Shown in pieces: positions 12,774-12,774 of a stretch of DNA of 12,774 nucleotides. This DNA is from an uncultured Ruminococcus sp. GTDB lineage: Bacteria > Bacillota > Clostridia > Oscillospirales > Acutalibacteraceae. The translations under genes were made by a program, and so were the position numbers. Under the pieces are notes generated by a model. That model had not been told where the DNA came from, did not search any database, and saw only the letters and a list, made by a program, of their open reading frames with translations. Numbering within the stretch: the stretch's first letter is position 1; every line of letters begins with the position of its first letter. Location: the NCBI GenBank assembly GCA_946414115.1, contig CAMKNF010000045.1:1-12774 (forward strand), written 5' to 3'.

Positions 12774-12774
12774 G
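12720..12774. other. Foreign-looking 55-base tail interrupting the ligase
   Basis: From 12720 the sequence no longer codes for the expected ligase C-terminal domain. It is AT-rich, and a GATTTCGAAACC string (12750-12761) contains the palindrome TTTCGAAA. It could be the end of an inserted element, a recombination junction, or an assembly join at a contig end; 55 bases are too few to tell these apart. Confidence 0.55.

Overview
The window looks like a piece of a low-GC, Gram-positive, endospore-forming gut anaerobe of the Oscillospiraceae/Ruminococcus type. The grounds are an intact sporulation sigma-K gene, starch-binding modules joined by Thr/Pro/Glu linkers as in rumen and colon starch degraders, clostridial-type promoters and GGAGG-like ribosome binding sites, frequent GTG/TTG starts, and an iron-dependent alcohol dehydrogenase typical of fermenters. 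The genus is an inference.

Layout. Bases 2-751 are the 3' end of a secreted starch-binding protein, closed by a terminator. A small helical protein of unknown function (about 921-1493) converges on a cytoplasmic GH13 amylase (3183-1546, minus) that carries a C-terminal DUF1653 domain; one hairpin separates the two. Back-to-back promoters then serve the amylase and a small four-helix membrane protein (3305-3778). A short repeat-rich gap leads to a DUF2804 protein (4993-3986, minus), a small lipoprotein (5171-5518), sigma-K (6242-5547, minus) and exonuclease III (6359-7117).

Bases 7118-7694 hold no gene. They contain a dense mosaic of inverted repeats and hairpins, the most unusual non-coding stretch here, followed by a bidirectional terminator. 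After it come an iron-containing alcohol dehydrogenase (8906-7695, minus) and, upstream on the same strand, a LysR-type regulator (9984-9073). The regulator is divergent from a beta-ketoacyl-ACP synthase II (10178-11398), which is followed 46 bases later by an adenylate-forming acyl ligase (from 11445). The ligase stops matching its family at about base 12720, so it is cut or disrupted at the window edge.

Working together: the first third deals with starch, with extracellular binding at 2-751 and intracellular maltodextrin hydrolysis at 3183-1546. The middle is housekeeping and sporulation. The last third pairs an acyl-chain condensing enzyme with an acyl-activating enzyme beside a LysR regulator, with a fermentative alcohol dehydrogenase downstream of that regulator. 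A dyad over the -10 box of the synthase promoter is a plausible LysR site. I did not find a clearly new defence or mobile system. The best leads are the GH13-DUF1653 fusion, the palindrome mosaic, the small inverted-repeat element at 3904-3985 and the disrupted ligase.
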